Positions 26,097 through 34,048 of a stretch of 64,000 nt of DNA are shown in pieces; position 1 is the stretch's first letter, and every line of letters begins with the position of its first letter. This DNA is from Victivallaceae bacterium (GTDB lineage Bacteria > Verrucomicrobiota > Lentisphaeria > Victivallales > Victivallaceae), in the NCBI GenBank assembly GCA_016292515.1, contig JAEDIJ010000005.1, positions 22,918 to 86,917 on the forward strand, read 5' to 3'. The notes under the pieces were generated by a model, which was not told the origin of the DNA, ran no database searches, and saw nothing but the letters and a program-made list of their open reading frames with translations. Both the position numbers and the translations under genes were made by a program.

Positions 26097-26200
26097 TTCC
26101 CGCGACTCCTCTCTTGTCTTTGGTGCAATATAGTGCGAGATCAAGAAAAAAACAAGCGCGTTTTTACACTTTCGGCAAAGAAAGCAAAGAAGAGCGAAAT

Positions 26201-26490
26201 GGGAGCAAGAGGGCCGCTCACGCCGCGCCCTCTTGACTCCCCAAGCGCCCGCCACAGGCGGGACTTTGTACCTGCCGCAGATATTTGCGAAACTTGCGTT
26301 TTGCCCGCGCTCGGAACGGCTGTCCCCGCAAATCTCCGCGGTCGTCTATATTTGTTACTGCAAATAGTCCTGCGTCCCACGCGGGCTAATGCTCCGCTCT
26401 GCCGCTCCGCCCGCCCGACTCCCCGATGGGCGACACTCCCCACGCCGATGTCAATCTCGCGGATACCCCCGCGAAAATAGCGGACTTGCC
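26201..26490 (-). repeat. Dispersed repeat, module C copy (minus orientation)
   Basis: The reverse complement matches module C of copies 1 and 4 nearly throughout, including AGCCCGCGTGGGACGCAG and AACAAATATAGACG. H1 arms are 26341-26326 and 26289-26275; a G.T wobble replaces a G-C pair of copy 1. H2 is CCCGCC/GGCGGG and H3 is AAGAGGGC/GCCCTCTT. The gap 26097-26636 otherwise holds only the inverted repeat at 26504-26590 and a terminator. Confidence 0.88.
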
Positions 26491-26503
26491 ACGCAGATGG
26501 AAA

Positions 26504-26590
26504 ATTTGAAACCGCGAATAAACACGAATCAACACGAATGAAAAAGGGAAAAAATATTAGTGTTTATTAGTGTGCATTAGTGGTTTCAAA
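26504..26590. repeat. Imperfect long inverted repeat with CACGAAT/ACACTAAT units
   Basis: TTTGAAACC at about 26505-26513 pairs with GGTTTCAAA at 26582-26590, and between them AACACGAAT-type units face ATTAGTGTT-type units in imperfect pairing. Similar CACGAAT repeats are dispersed in many bacterial genomes. It sits just beyond the tRNA-Asp terminator. Confidence 0.65.
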
Positions 26591-26625
26591 AAAACAAAAA
26601 AAGACTGTCGCATTTGCAACAGTCT
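26588..26625 (-). terminator. Rho-independent terminator of tRNA-Asp
   Basis: On the minus strand AGACTGT pairs with ACAGTCT (26625-26619 and 26608-26602), followed by TTTTTTTGTTTTTTT. Confidence 0.88.
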
Positions 26626-26636
26626 CTGGAAAAGAG

Positions 26637-26713
26637 TGGCGAGAGAGACGGGACTCGAACCCGCAACACCCACCGTGACAGGGTGGTACTCTAACCAATT
26701 GAGCTACTCCCCC
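26637..26713 (-). tRNA. tRNA-Asp (GTC)
   Basis: A 77-nt cloverleaf on the minus strand including an encoded CCA. The acceptor stem GGGGGAG pairs with CTCTCTC using two G.U pairs, the discriminator is G, and the anticodon loop CTGTCAC gives GTC. The T arm is GCGGG-TTCGAGT-CCCGT. A promoter and a terminator flank it, so it is a single-gene unit. Confidence 0.96.
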
Positions 26714-26746
26714 GCTAAAAAGTTTTACAGCCTTTCAGCGTGTTCT

Positions 26747-26776
26747 ATAATATAACTCCGAAACGACGGTTTTCAA
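26747..26776 (-). promoter_or_regulatory. Putative promoter for tRNA-Asp
   Basis: Minus strand TTGAAA (26776-26771), then TATATT/TATTAT (26754-26747) with 16-18 nt spacing, ending 33 nt before the tRNA. Confidence 0.55.
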
Positions 26777-26804
26777 GTAACCGCCGTGAAAAAAGTCGAA
26801 AATT

Positions 26805-27281
26805 TTATTTTCTGCCGAGATCGAACATCGCGAGGTTGCCGTCGCGCAGTTTTTCCGGGAAGTTTTCGACGATCACTTCGTGCCACAAATCGACGCTGAT
26901 GTTTTCCAGATGCTTCGAGAGCGCGCCGAGGATGAGGACGTTGAGCGCCTTGGGATTATTTAATTCCTTGACGGGCACGTCGTCGGGGGTGATGAGTACG
27001 CCGCCCCGGCGGAGTTTGCCGAGGACGAGTTCCACCTGATCCATTTCCAGCACGGCGAGGATGTCGCATTCCCCGTCGGGGACCATGGGACTTGCGACGT
27101 TTTCACCGAAGCGGACTTCGCTCGACACCGAGCCGCCGCGCTGGCTCATTCCGTGGACTTCGCTCTTTTTGACGTCGTATCCGCTGCGGAAAAGCACTTC
27201 CGCGAGGATATCGGTGACTTTGAGGACGCCCTGACCGCCGAGACCGGCGACGATGACATTTTGAACTTTTTGAGAAGCCAT
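26805..27281 (-). CDS. iorB: Indolepyruvate oxidoreductase, beta (gamma-type) subunit
   Basis: 158 residues from ATG 27281, preceded by AAGGGGG; shorter than typical IorB (about 190-200). It opens VQNVIVAGLGGQGVLKVTDIL and contains KKSEVHGMSQRGGSVSSEVRFG, the signature of the 2-oxoacid:ferredoxin oxidoreductase gamma domain. With IorA it would oxidise aryl pyruvates to aryl-acetyl-CoA and reduce ferredoxin, or run in reverse. It is 14 nt downstream of iorA, so the pair is one unit. Confidence 0.93.
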   Translation of the reverse strand: MASQKVQNVIVAGLGGQGVLKVTDILAEVLFRSGYDVKKSEVHGMSQRGGSVSSEVRFGENVASPMVPDGECDILAVLEMDQVELVLGKLRRGGVLITPDDVPVKELNNPKALNVLILGALSKHLENISVDLWHEVIVENFPEKLRDGNLAMFDLGRK

Positions 27282-27295
27282 GGATAACCCCCTTG

Positions 27296-28876
27296 TCAAT
27301 TTCCCATTTTCTTACTGCGGACGGCGGCGATAACGCAGGGGCGGCGCACGACGATCACGCTGGTGCGCGTCGCGGCGAGACACTCCTCGACGAGCGATTT
27401 GAATTTTTCCGGTTCGGCGGTCGAGTCGACGACGGCGACGAATTCGACGCCGATGCCGCAGACGATATCTTCGGGCATCAGCCGCGGCGCGGGATCGACG
27501 TGATTGAGTTTTTTGCCGGTGCCGGGATTTTCCTGCATGCCGGTCATTGCGGTCGTGCGGTTGTCGAGGATGATCAACAAATGTCCCGTTGCCGGAGTAT
27601 TGTAGACCATTTCGACGACGCCGTTGATGCCGGTGTGAAAGAACGTGCTGTCGCCGATGACGCTGACGACGCGGCGCGCTTCCTTTTCGGGAAGCATTTT
27701 GCGCAAGCCGAGTCCGACGGTGACGCTCGCTCCCATGCAGACGCAGGCGTGGATCGCGTTAAAGGGCGGCATCACGCCGAGCGTGTAGCAGCCGATATCG
27801 CCGGAAACCAGACAGCCGAGGTCGCGGAGCGTTTCAAAGGTCTTGCGGTGGGGGCATCCGGGGCAAAGTTGCGGCGGATGCGGCGCGACGGCGGGCGCCG
27901 GAGCGGGAGTCGGGTCGTGCGCCAGAAGTTTGCGGACGCGGTCGACGTTGAGTTCGCCGAAGCGGAATTCCTCCTCGGCGGCGTCGATCTTGATGCCGAG
28001 TGCGCGGACGGCGTCGGCGAGGTAGGGATCGCCCTCCTCGACGACGACGAGCCGTTTGACGCGGCCGGCGAAATCGCGGATCGCTTTTTCCGGCAGCGGA
28101 TGGGTGAAGCCGAGTTTGAAGATCGACGCTTCCGGCGCGGCTTCGCGGGCGTGCTGATAGGAAATGCCGCTTGTGATGATACCGAGTTCCGACGAATTCA
28201 AGGTGATCTTGTTGTACTGATTCTTTTCGTTGATCTCGCGCATCTTGGCGAGGTCGCCGCGCAGTCTGCGGTGGGCGAGCCGCGCAAAGGCGGGCACCAT
28301 CACGTTGCTTTTGGGATCGACGGCAAAGGCGCCTTCGCGCTTGGCGTCGGGAGCCGCCTTGCGCCGTTCGACGACGCACTTGCTGTGGCAGACGCGCGTC
28401 GTCATACGGAAAAGGACGGGACTGCGGAATTGATCGGCGAGCGCGAACGCCGCGCAGAGGAAATCGTAGCACTCCTGCGAATCGGCGGGCTCAAACATCG
28501 GCACGCCGGCGGAAACCGCGTAACGGCGGTTGTCCTGCTCATTCTGGCTCGACGCCATTCCGGGATCGTCGGCGCTGATGACGACCAGCCCGCCCGGAGT
28601 TCCGCTGTAAGCGATCGTGAAAAAGGGGTCGGCGGCGACGTTGAGTCCGACGTGTTTCATCGTGACGAGCGAGCGTCCGCCCGCGAGCGCGACGCCGATG
28701 GCGGTTTCGAGCGCGCATTTTTCATTGGGTTCCCATTCGGCGGAGCCGCCGAGTTTGGAGAAGTCGTCGAGGATCTCCGACGACGGCGTGCCGGGGTAGC
28801 CGCACCCCAGATTGACGCCGCAGTCGAGCGCGGCGAGGGCGACTGCCTCGTTCCCGCTCAAAAGTTGTTTTTTCAT
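27296..28876 (-). CDS. iorA: Indolepyruvate oxidoreductase alpha subunit lacking the ferredoxin domain
   Basis: 526 residues. The N-terminal half is the pyrimidine-binding domain (NLGCGYPGTPSSEILDDF, MKHVGLNVAADPFF). The TPP-binding half has CPGCPHRKTFETL near residue 340, SGDIGCYTLG and VIGDSTFFHTGINGV. It uses CoA and TPP to oxidise indolepyruvate-type 2-oxoacids. Typical IorA is about 600-640 residues and ends in a domain with two [4Fe-4S] clusters; here the protein ends shortly after VIVVRRPC, followed at once by iorB, so those clusters are missing. Its start overlaps the stop of the preceding unknown gene. Confidence 0.92.
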   Translation of the reverse strand: MKKQLLSGNEAVALAALDCGVNLGCGYPGTPSSEILDDFSKLGGSAEWEPNEKCALETAIGVALAGGRSLVTMKHVGLNVAADPFFTIAYSGTPGGLVVISADDPGMASSQNEQDNRRYAVSAGVPMFEPADSQECYDFLCAAFALADQFRSPVLFRMTTRVCHSKCVVERRKAAPDAKREGAFAVDPKSNVMVPAFARLAHRRLRGDLAKMREINEKNQYNKITLNSSELGIITSGISYQHAREAAPEASIFKLGFTHPLPEKAIRDFAGRVKRLVVVEEGDPYLADAVRALGIKIDAAEEEFRFGELNVDRVRKLLAHDPTPAPAPAVAPHPPQLCPGCPHRKTFETLRDLGCLVSGDIGCYTLGVMPPFNAIHACVCMGASVTVGLGLRKMLPEKEARRVVSVIGDSTFFHTGINGVVEMVYNTPATGHLLIILDNRTTAMTGMQENPGTGKKLNHVDPAPRLMPEDIVCGIGVEFVAVVDSTAEPEKFKSLVEECLAATRTSVIVVRRPCVIAAVRSKKMGN

Positions 28877-30312
28877 TCCTTATTCCTTTCGATCTGACCA
28901 TTCAGTTGATCCATAATCGCATCGAATTTTTCCAGTTCAAGGGCGACGGCGTTGGCAAGCTCCTCCGCTTCGGCGGCGTCCGGCGTGTAGCCGGGATCAT
29001 CGAGCATTTTGAGCGTTTCGGCGAAGCGGTGCGAGAGCGTCGCACATTCATTCAGATGCTGTTTCTCGATCGCCGAGGGATCTTTTTCGGATTCGGCGAG
29101 GAAATCGAAAAACGCCTGTCTTTCCTCGACGGCGTCGAGAATATCGCGGCGTATCGGCGCTTTGATCTCGTCGTCGTCGCGGTTGTAGGTTTCGAGATGC
29201 TCCTCGAAATGCTCTTCCAGCATCGTCTTGAAAATTTCTCTCTGCGCGTCGTCGGCAAAAGCGGCGTCGCCGAAAAAATGTTGAAAAAATACCTCGAAAT
29301 CGGTCGCTCTGCCGTAGCAGGCGTCGAGGATGAAAGCCTCCATTTCAGCGGGGGTGAAAGTCGAGCCGATCGACTTCAAAATCGCGCCGACGTTTGCCGT
29401 GTCGCCGCTTGAAAGCGTCACGAAATCGGGTACGCCTCCGTCGTCTTCGGAGTCCTCATTCATCCGCGAAAGCGGCACCAGTACCGCGTGACCGCTCTCG
29501 GTGTGGATGGTCAACCCCTGCGAGTCGCGGACGTATTCGTCGAGCGAAGCGGCGGCTTCGGGAAGCGTTTCCCCGGCGAGGAAGATCCCCCACGCGAGTT
29601 GCTCCGGGATATCGAGATATTCCTCAAAGCGGTCGAAAACCTTTACGATCGCCGCATCGAGCGCGGCGACCGCTTTTTCGCGTTTCGCCGCCGAACGGTT
29701 GTCCGCCGCGAGAAATTCGACGTCGAAGATCCCCTTGTTGAAATCGACGACCGTCAGCATCAAGGCGTCGCCGAGCGAAAAATCGTGATTGCGGTAAAAT
29801 TGCGCGAGGTCGAAAACGGTGAGCGTCACAGGTTCACTGCCGGAGCGCGATTTTTTGAGATGAGCATTCGCCGTGGAATCGGCGATCAGAAAATCGAAAA
29901 GCTGTTCCGAGCCGAGGAGAAGATGATAGTGAAAAATTTTGCCGAGCGGTGCGGTGACGTTTCTTTGCCCGACGGGAGATTGCGCGAGGCGCAAAACGGC
30001 TTCCGATGGAAAGACTTCCGGCGCGGCAAAGGGGGCGAAACGGTGCCCCGGCACGAGGATGCCTTCGGCAATCTCCCACTCGTCGGGGGTGATCAGGAAA
30101 CGGCGGCGATCGAAAAAGCAGTCACGCCGCACCAAGACGTCCTTTTCCGAAAAAAAGCGGTCGTCGCCGTCGAGAATGCGGTAGATGCGGTCGCGCGTCG
30201 CCGCCGAGACGTTGCCGCACTTCTTTGCGATCTCCGCGACGGAAAAAGTGCCGCCGGCAACTTCCACGGCTTTTTCAATGTCGTTGATCGAAATATCTTC
30301 GCGTTTCGCCAT
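28873..30312 (-). CDS. Unknown acidic protein with an N-terminal winged-helix-like region
   Basis: 479 residues from ATG 30312, whose A is shared with the truB stop (TAATG), with AGGGTGG upstream. Residues about 8-50 (INDIEKAVEVAGGTFSVAEI onward) look like a small winged helix. The rest is acidic, has no signal peptide or membrane segment, and ends in a Glu-rich helical region. I do not recognise the family. It is coupled to truB at its start and overlaps iorA at its end by ATGA, so it is expressed with both; its role could lie in RNA or regulation, but nothing in the sequence settles that. Confidence 0.75.
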   Translation of the reverse strand: MAKREDISINDIEKAVEVAGGTFSVAEIAKKCGNVSAATRDRIYRILDGDDRFFSEKDVLVRRDCFFDRRRFLITPDEWEIAEGILVPGHRFAPFAAPEVFPSEAVLRLAQSPVGQRNVTAPLGKIFHYHLLLGSEQLFDFLIADSTANAHLKKSRSGSEPVTLTVFDLAQFYRNHDFSLGDALMLTVVDFNKGIFDVEFLAADNRSAAKREKAVAALDAAIVKVFDRFEEYLDIPEQLAWGIFLAGETLPEAAASLDEYVRDSQGLTIHTESGHAVLVPLSRMNEDSEDDGGVPDFVTLSSGDTANVGAILKSIGSTFTPAEMEAFILDACYGRATDFEVFFQHFFGDAAFADDAQREIFKTMLEEHFEEHLETYNRDDDEIKAPIRRDILDAVEERQAFFDFLAESEKDPSAIEKQHLNECATLSHRFAETLKMLDDPGYTPDAAEAEELANAVALELEKFDAIMDQLNGQIERNKE

Positions 30313-31058
30313 TATTTCCACCCTTTTGAAAATTCGACGAGCAACGTGTTGACGTGATCCGCCAAGGCGTCTTGCTCCATATTTTTGAGCGCGTCGATCG
30401 TGATCGCTTTGTCAAGCGTAAAATTTCCGCTGCGGATGCGCCGCAGTGCGGCAAGCACGCCGCCGCAACCTAATTTCGCGCCGACGTCGTGGCAAAAAGT
30501 CCGCACGTAAGTCCCTTTGGAGCACGTCATCGTGAAATCGACGTCGGGCAAGGCGACGCGCGAAACGTCGATTTGAGAAATGACGATCGGTCGCGCTTCG
30601 CGTTCGACTTCCACGCCTTTGCGCGCGAGTTCGTAGAGTTTTTTGCCGCCGACTTTGACCGCGGAAACCATCGGGGGCAACTGCATTTGCTCGCCCGTGA
30701 AAGCCGCCAGCGTTTCGCGCACGAGGCTTTCCGTGATGCCGGAGATGTCTTTTTCCGCGACGATCTCGCCGTCGAGGTCGTAACTTGCCGTTTCGACGCC
30801 GAGCCGGAGCGTCGCCTGATAACATTTGTCGTCACCGCTTAACTTGTCGCTGAAAGAAGTGAATTTATTCAGGACGAGGATCAGCAGCCCCGTCGCCGCC
30901 GGGTCGAGCGTGCCGCAATGACCGACTTTGGGGATATTGAAGCGGCTGCGCACGAAATTGACGACGTCGAAACTCGTCCAGCCGGCGGGTTTGTCCACCG
31001 GCAGAATGCCCGACGCCTCAAAAATCGGCAGATGATGTTTTTTGGGATTGTAACGCAT
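30312..31058 (-). CDS. truB: tRNA pseudouridine-55 synthase
   Basis: 248 residues from ATG 31058; the frame is open far upstream through the GH20 tail, but a promoter sits right at 31058. TruB hallmarks: GILPVDKPAGWTSFDVVNFV and VGHCGTLDPAATGLLIL with the catalytic Asp, then MVSAVKVGGKKLYELARKG and CSKGTYVRTFCHDVG. It makes the universal T-loop pseudouridine. The C-terminus lacks a long PUA extension. No ribosome site precedes the start, and the -10 box is only 6 nt away, so a leaderless mRNA is likely. It heads the truB - unknown - iorA - iorB transcript. Confidence 0.94.
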   Translation of the reverse strand: MRYNPKKHHLPIFEASGILPVDKPAGWTSFDVVNFVRSRFNIPKVGHCGTLDPAATGLLILVLNKFTSFSDKLSGDDKCYQATLRLGVETASYDLDGEIVAEKDISGITESLVRETLAAFTGEQMQLPPMVSAVKVGGKKLYELARKGVEVEREARPIVISQIDVSRVALPDVDFTMTCSKGTYVRTFCHDVGAKLGCGGVLAALRRIRSGNFTLDKAITIDALKNMEQDALADHVNTLLVEFSKGWK

Positions 31059-31064
31059 AAATAT

Positions 31065-31093
31065 AATATAGCACCGTTGCTCCAAAGGTGCAA
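31065..31093 (-). promoter_or_regulatory. Promoter of truB, probably leaderless
   Basis: Minus strand TTGCAC (31093-31088), 17 nt, TATATT (31070-31065), then 6 nt to the ATG at 31058. Confidence 0.7.
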
Positions 31094-31099
31094 AACGCC

Positions 31100-31147
31100 T
31101 TTGAAAAATAAATGCCGCCGGAAACGCGGGAAAACGCTTCCGGCGGT
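31100..31147 (-). terminator. Rho-independent terminator of the GH20 gene
   Basis: Minus strand CCGCCGGAA (31146-31138) pairs with TTCCGGCGG (31123-31115), followed by a T-rich CATTTATTTTT. Confidence 0.8.
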
Positions 31148-31170
31148 GAGATTTCTTTTGCAGTGCGCGT

Positions 31171-32676
31171 TTAGAGCGTACTGGTTCTGTCGTCGGTGAT
31201 CTCCATATCGTAATTGATGTCGCGGACGCATTTGTTGAGCAAGTCGACCGTGAAAATTTTCTGGTCGATGACCTGCTCGTATTTCGCCGTCGGATTCCAG
31301 CCGGATATGCTCCCCGCGGCGAGCATCGTGTAATAATTGCCGGAGTTGGTAAATTGCCCCCACGTCGTTTGCAGGATGCCGAAACCGCCGTTTCGGAACG
31401 CCTTTTCGCCGAGCGCGGGCGTCGTGTCGTACATCCAGCCGGAATTGACGACGTCAAAGCCTTCCTTGCGGAGGAAATCGAAGATCGGAAATCCCGGCAC
31501 GCCGTCCTTGGGCGCGCGGTAGTGATGGTCGGCAAAACGGTATTCCCAGTAGCCGATGATGATGTCGCGATCCAGCGCGGCGCGGAGTTTGTCGCAGTTT
31601 TCATCGCCGTTGGCGGTCGAACCTTTCCACGCGGGGGCGTCGCGCCGTACGAGCATGTCGTGCCACATCAGGATCCGGCAGTTGCGTTTGGCAAAAAGTT
31701 TCTGGAAATAGTTGAAATGATCCGCGACCTTTTGCCAGTATTTCCCGTCGGCGCGGCAAAGGGAGCAACTTCCCGCATTGTACGCTTCGTCGCCGCCGAC
31801 GTGAAAATAGGGCGGGCAGTCGAAAAGTTCGTAAAGTTCCAGCGCGCAATCCTCGATATACTGCCGCGCGGCGGGGTTGGAGAGACACCACGTCCAGCCG
31901 CTCGGCTCAAAGAGCGGCGCGTATTCGGGATGTTTGTCCAAGAGTACGTGTTTGCCCCCGTTGATACCGCCGCAACCGGCGTGTCCGAAAATCTGAAACT
32001 GCGGGATCAGCGTGATGCCGAGCGTTTTGCCGAGCGCGACAAGTTTTTTGATCTCCGACTTGGAATATGCGCCGTCATAGGCGTATTCCGGATGGCGGTC
32101 GAATTGGATATTGCCCACAAATTCGAGGACGAAATAATTGTATTTATAGTAGGCGGCGAGCCGGAGCGCGCGTTCGGCTTTCCAGAGCGGTTGCTTGTTG
32201 GCGAGCATAAAGTGAAACGCGCGGAATTTCAGTTGCGGGAAATCGTCGATTTTGACTTGCGGAATGACGAAACCGCATCCCGTCGCGACGCCGCGCTCCG
32301 GCTCGGCGAGTTGCCGCATCGAGCGCAATGCGTTGCGCACGCCGGACAAGGATGATGCCGTGATGACGATCTCCGCCTTGGTCGTATCAAGCAAATATCC
32401 CTCATCGGAAACTTTTTCGCCGCCTTTTTCACAGATGACTTTGGGGGCGATGTGCCAGTATTGTTTCGCGTCATTGGCGACGAGCGCGGCGACTTCCTCC
32501 GCTTTTAACGGTGAAACGATCTGAAACGTCATCCCCTCTTTCAGCGGCGTCGCGGCGCGGGAAACAACTTCGATCTTTTGCGGCACGGGAACCACCCGCG
32601 CCTCGATGTCCCGGAAATTCTCCGCGCCGGCAATGACCGCGGCGCACAGCAGGAAAAAAGTCAGAAAGTGTTTCAT
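31171..32676 (-). CDS. Exported glycoside hydrolase family 20 (beta-N-acetylhexosaminidase-like)
   Basis: 501 residues from ATG 32676, with GAGGGA upstream. An N-terminal signal peptide (MKHFLTFFLLCAAVIAG) is followed by a GH20b-like domain and a TIM barrel. The catalytic Asp296-Glu297 pair lies in FHVGGDEAYN; upstream, PQFQIFGHAG matches the barrel strand of the family. GH20 enzymes remove terminal GlcNAc or GalNAc by substrate-assisted catalysis. The protein is likely periplasmic or secreted, consistent with glycan or mucin foraging. It has its own promoter and terminator. Confidence 0.88.
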   Translation of the reverse strand: MKHFLTFFLLCAAVIAGAENFRDIEARVVPVPQKIEVVSRAATPLKEGMTFQIVSPLKAEEVAALVANDAKQYWHIAPKVICEKGGEKVSDEGYLLDTTKAEIVITASSLSGVRNALRSMRQLAEPERGVATGCGFVIPQVKIDDFPQLKFRAFHFMLANKQPLWKAERALRLAAYYKYNYFVLEFVGNIQFDRHPEYAYDGAYSKSEIKKLVALGKTLGITLIPQFQIFGHAGCGGINGGKHVLLDKHPEYAPLFEPSGWTWCLSNPAARQYIEDCALELYELFDCPPYFHVGGDEAYNAGSCSLCRADGKYWQKVADHFNYFQKLFAKRNCRILMWHDMLVRRDAPAWKGSTANGDENCDKLRAALDRDIIIGYWEYRFADHHYRAPKDGVPGFPIFDFLRKEGFDVVNSGWMYDTTPALGEKAFRNGGFGILQTTWGQFTNSGNYYTMLAAGSISGWNPTAKYEQVIDQKIFTVDLLNKCVRDINYDMEITDDRTSTL

Positions 32677-32716
32677 CTCATCCCTCAAAGTCAATATGGC
32701 AACAAAACTGTTTCTT

Positions 32717-32745
32717 ACTATATCGCTTTGTCGCGGGAATTACAA
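32717..32745 (-). promoter_or_regulatory. Putative promoter of the GH20 gene
   Basis: Minus strand TTGTAA (32745-32740), 17 nt, TATAGT (32722-32717), about 40 nt from the start. Confidence 0.6.
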
Positions 32746-32762
32746 GCAAAATGCCGCGGTTT

Positions 32763-33740
32763 TCACGCGCGATCTCCCCAAGTGAGCAAAGAGGACTCAA
32801 AAACTTCGTGGGCAAGCGTTTCGTCGCGCACAAAAAGTTCCAGTTCCGTTGCCATATACTCCCCCATCCGGCGGAGTTCGTCGCCGAGCGACCCCGCGAT
32901 ATGCGGCGTCATAAAGACGTTGGGCAATGTGTAAAGTTCACTTTCCTTTTCCGGCGGTTCGGGGTACTGCACGTCGAGCAGTACGGTGAGATCGGGACGC
33001 TTTTTCAACACTTCGATCATCTCTTTTTCGTTGATCTGCCGTCCGCGCCCCGTATTCAGAAAAAACGCCCCCTCCGGCAGCAGGGAAAACAGTTTGCCGC
33101 CGATGCACCCCGCGTTGTCGTTGCGGTCGGGCAGGTGATTGCTGACGGCCTGTGAGACGGAAAAGGCTTCTTCGAGGGAAATTTTGCGCTCCGAAACGAC
33201 CGACGGGATGCCGATGACTTCAAGATCGTATGATTTCAGTTTTTCCGCCACCAGCGTCGCGATCGCCCCCGTACTGCCGAGCAAGGTCACGGTCGCCCCG
33301 TTTGCTCCGCGCCCTTTGGGACGCGAAAACCATTTTTCCGGACTTCGCCCCGTGCGGACAAGCTGATAAAAATTTTTCAACCCGAGCAAGATCGCCGCAA
33401 CGGTATATTCCGCGACCGGGATCGCATTCGCCCGCCACGCGCTCGACAAACGCACTCCGCTTGCCAGCAACTCCCGGGCAAATGCGTCCGTCGCTCCCGC
33501 TCCGTAGAAAAAACAGCGCAGCGAGGGGAAAAAACGCCGCCACTGATCTCGCGTCAACGACGGAACTCCCCACGTCGCAAAAATGAATTCGACACGGGAA
33601 AAATCCCTTTCCCCGAGATCGGCGACCGAAAAAAGTTGCTCCGGCAATTCCACGCTTTGACGGAGGCGTTGCCGCACGTCAGCGGGATAAACGGAAAAGA
33701 TCTGCGAAGGACTTTCTCCGAAAAAGATCGCTTGTTTCAT
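32763..33740 (-). CDS. NAD-binding D-2-hydroxyacid dehydrogenase family protein
   Basis: 325 residues from ATG 33740. The second half is the NAD-binding fold: GATVTLLGSTGAIATLVAEKL (where the usual GxGxxG is GSTGAI), then NHLPDRNDNAGCIGG, FFLNTGRGRQINEKEMIEVL and DVQYPEPPEKESELYTLPNV, ending in TPHIAGS with the catalytic His. Substrate is unknown; sugar-acid or hydroxypyruvate reduction are typical. A TATAGT box ends 6 nt before the ATG and no Shine-Dalgarno is visible, which suggests a leaderless message. Confidence 0.85.
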   Translation of the reverse strand: MKQAIFFGESPSQIFSVYPADVRQRLRQSVELPEQLFSVADLGERDFSRVEFIFATWGVPSLTRDQWRRFFPSLRCFFYGAGATDAFARELLASGVRLSSAWRANAIPVAEYTVAAILLGLKNFYQLVRTGRSPEKWFSRPKGRGANGATVTLLGSTGAIATLVAEKLKSYDLEVIGIPSVVSERKISLEEAFSVSQAVSNHLPDRNDNAGCIGGKLFSLLPEGAFFLNTGRGRQINEKEMIEVLKKRPDLTVLLDVQYPEPPEKESELYTLPNVFMTPHIAGSLGDELRRMGEYMATELELFVRDETLAHEVFESSLLTWGDRA

Positions 33741-33746
33741 ACTGGC

Positions 33747-33752
33747 ACTATA
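33747..33752 (-). promoter_or_regulatory. -10 box of a probable leaderless promoter
   Basis: Minus strand TATAGT, then GCCAGT, then the ATG at 33740. No good -35 is visible. Confidence 0.45.
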
Positions 33753-33764
33753 CCTACATTTATG

Positions 33765-33997
33765 GAGAATGAGGGGGCGCTCATGCCGCCCCCCCCTCAA
33801 ACTCCCCCAAGCACCCGCGAAGCGGGATCTGTACCTTCCGCAGATATTTGCGGATGAACGTTTTTTCGCACACCGAAACGGTTGTCGCCGCAAATCTCTG
33901 CGGCCCGTCTATATTTGTTCCTGCAAAATGACCTGCGTTCCACGCGGGCTAATACTCCGCGCTTTCGCGCTTCGTCCGCCCGACTGCTTGATCTGCG
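33765..33997 (-). repeat. Dispersed repeat, module C copy (minus orientation, 5' shortened)
   Basis: The reverse complement matches module C from about AGTCGGGCGG onward. H1 arms (33903-33888 and 33853-33838) carry A-T where copy 1 has G-C, a compensatory change. H2 is CCCGC/GCGGG and H3 is a GGGGGCG/CGCCCCC variant. GCGCGAAAGCGC is present. This accounts for most of the gap 33741-34048. Confidence 0.87.
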
Positions 33998-34048
33998 ACT
34001 GATTTTGCAGAAAACCGAGCACACGCGGAATAGGATTTTTCAAGCGAT

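Noticed and set aside
25671..26255. Longer ACT-protein start upstream of 26096
   Set aside because: The extra 53 codons lie in the 3' end of a repeat and have no ACT similarity; ATG 26096 has a ribosome site and begins the first ACT strand.
26570..26755. Short frame with the RETGLEPATPTV-like sequence
   Set aside because: This is the well-known false protein made by reading through a tRNA gene on the other strand; tRNA-Asp explains it.
26747..26800. Hairpin ACGGCGGTT/AACCGTCGT as terminator of iorB
   Set aside because: The stem is real but no T run follows on the minus strand; it overlaps the tRNA promoter, so I do not call a terminator.
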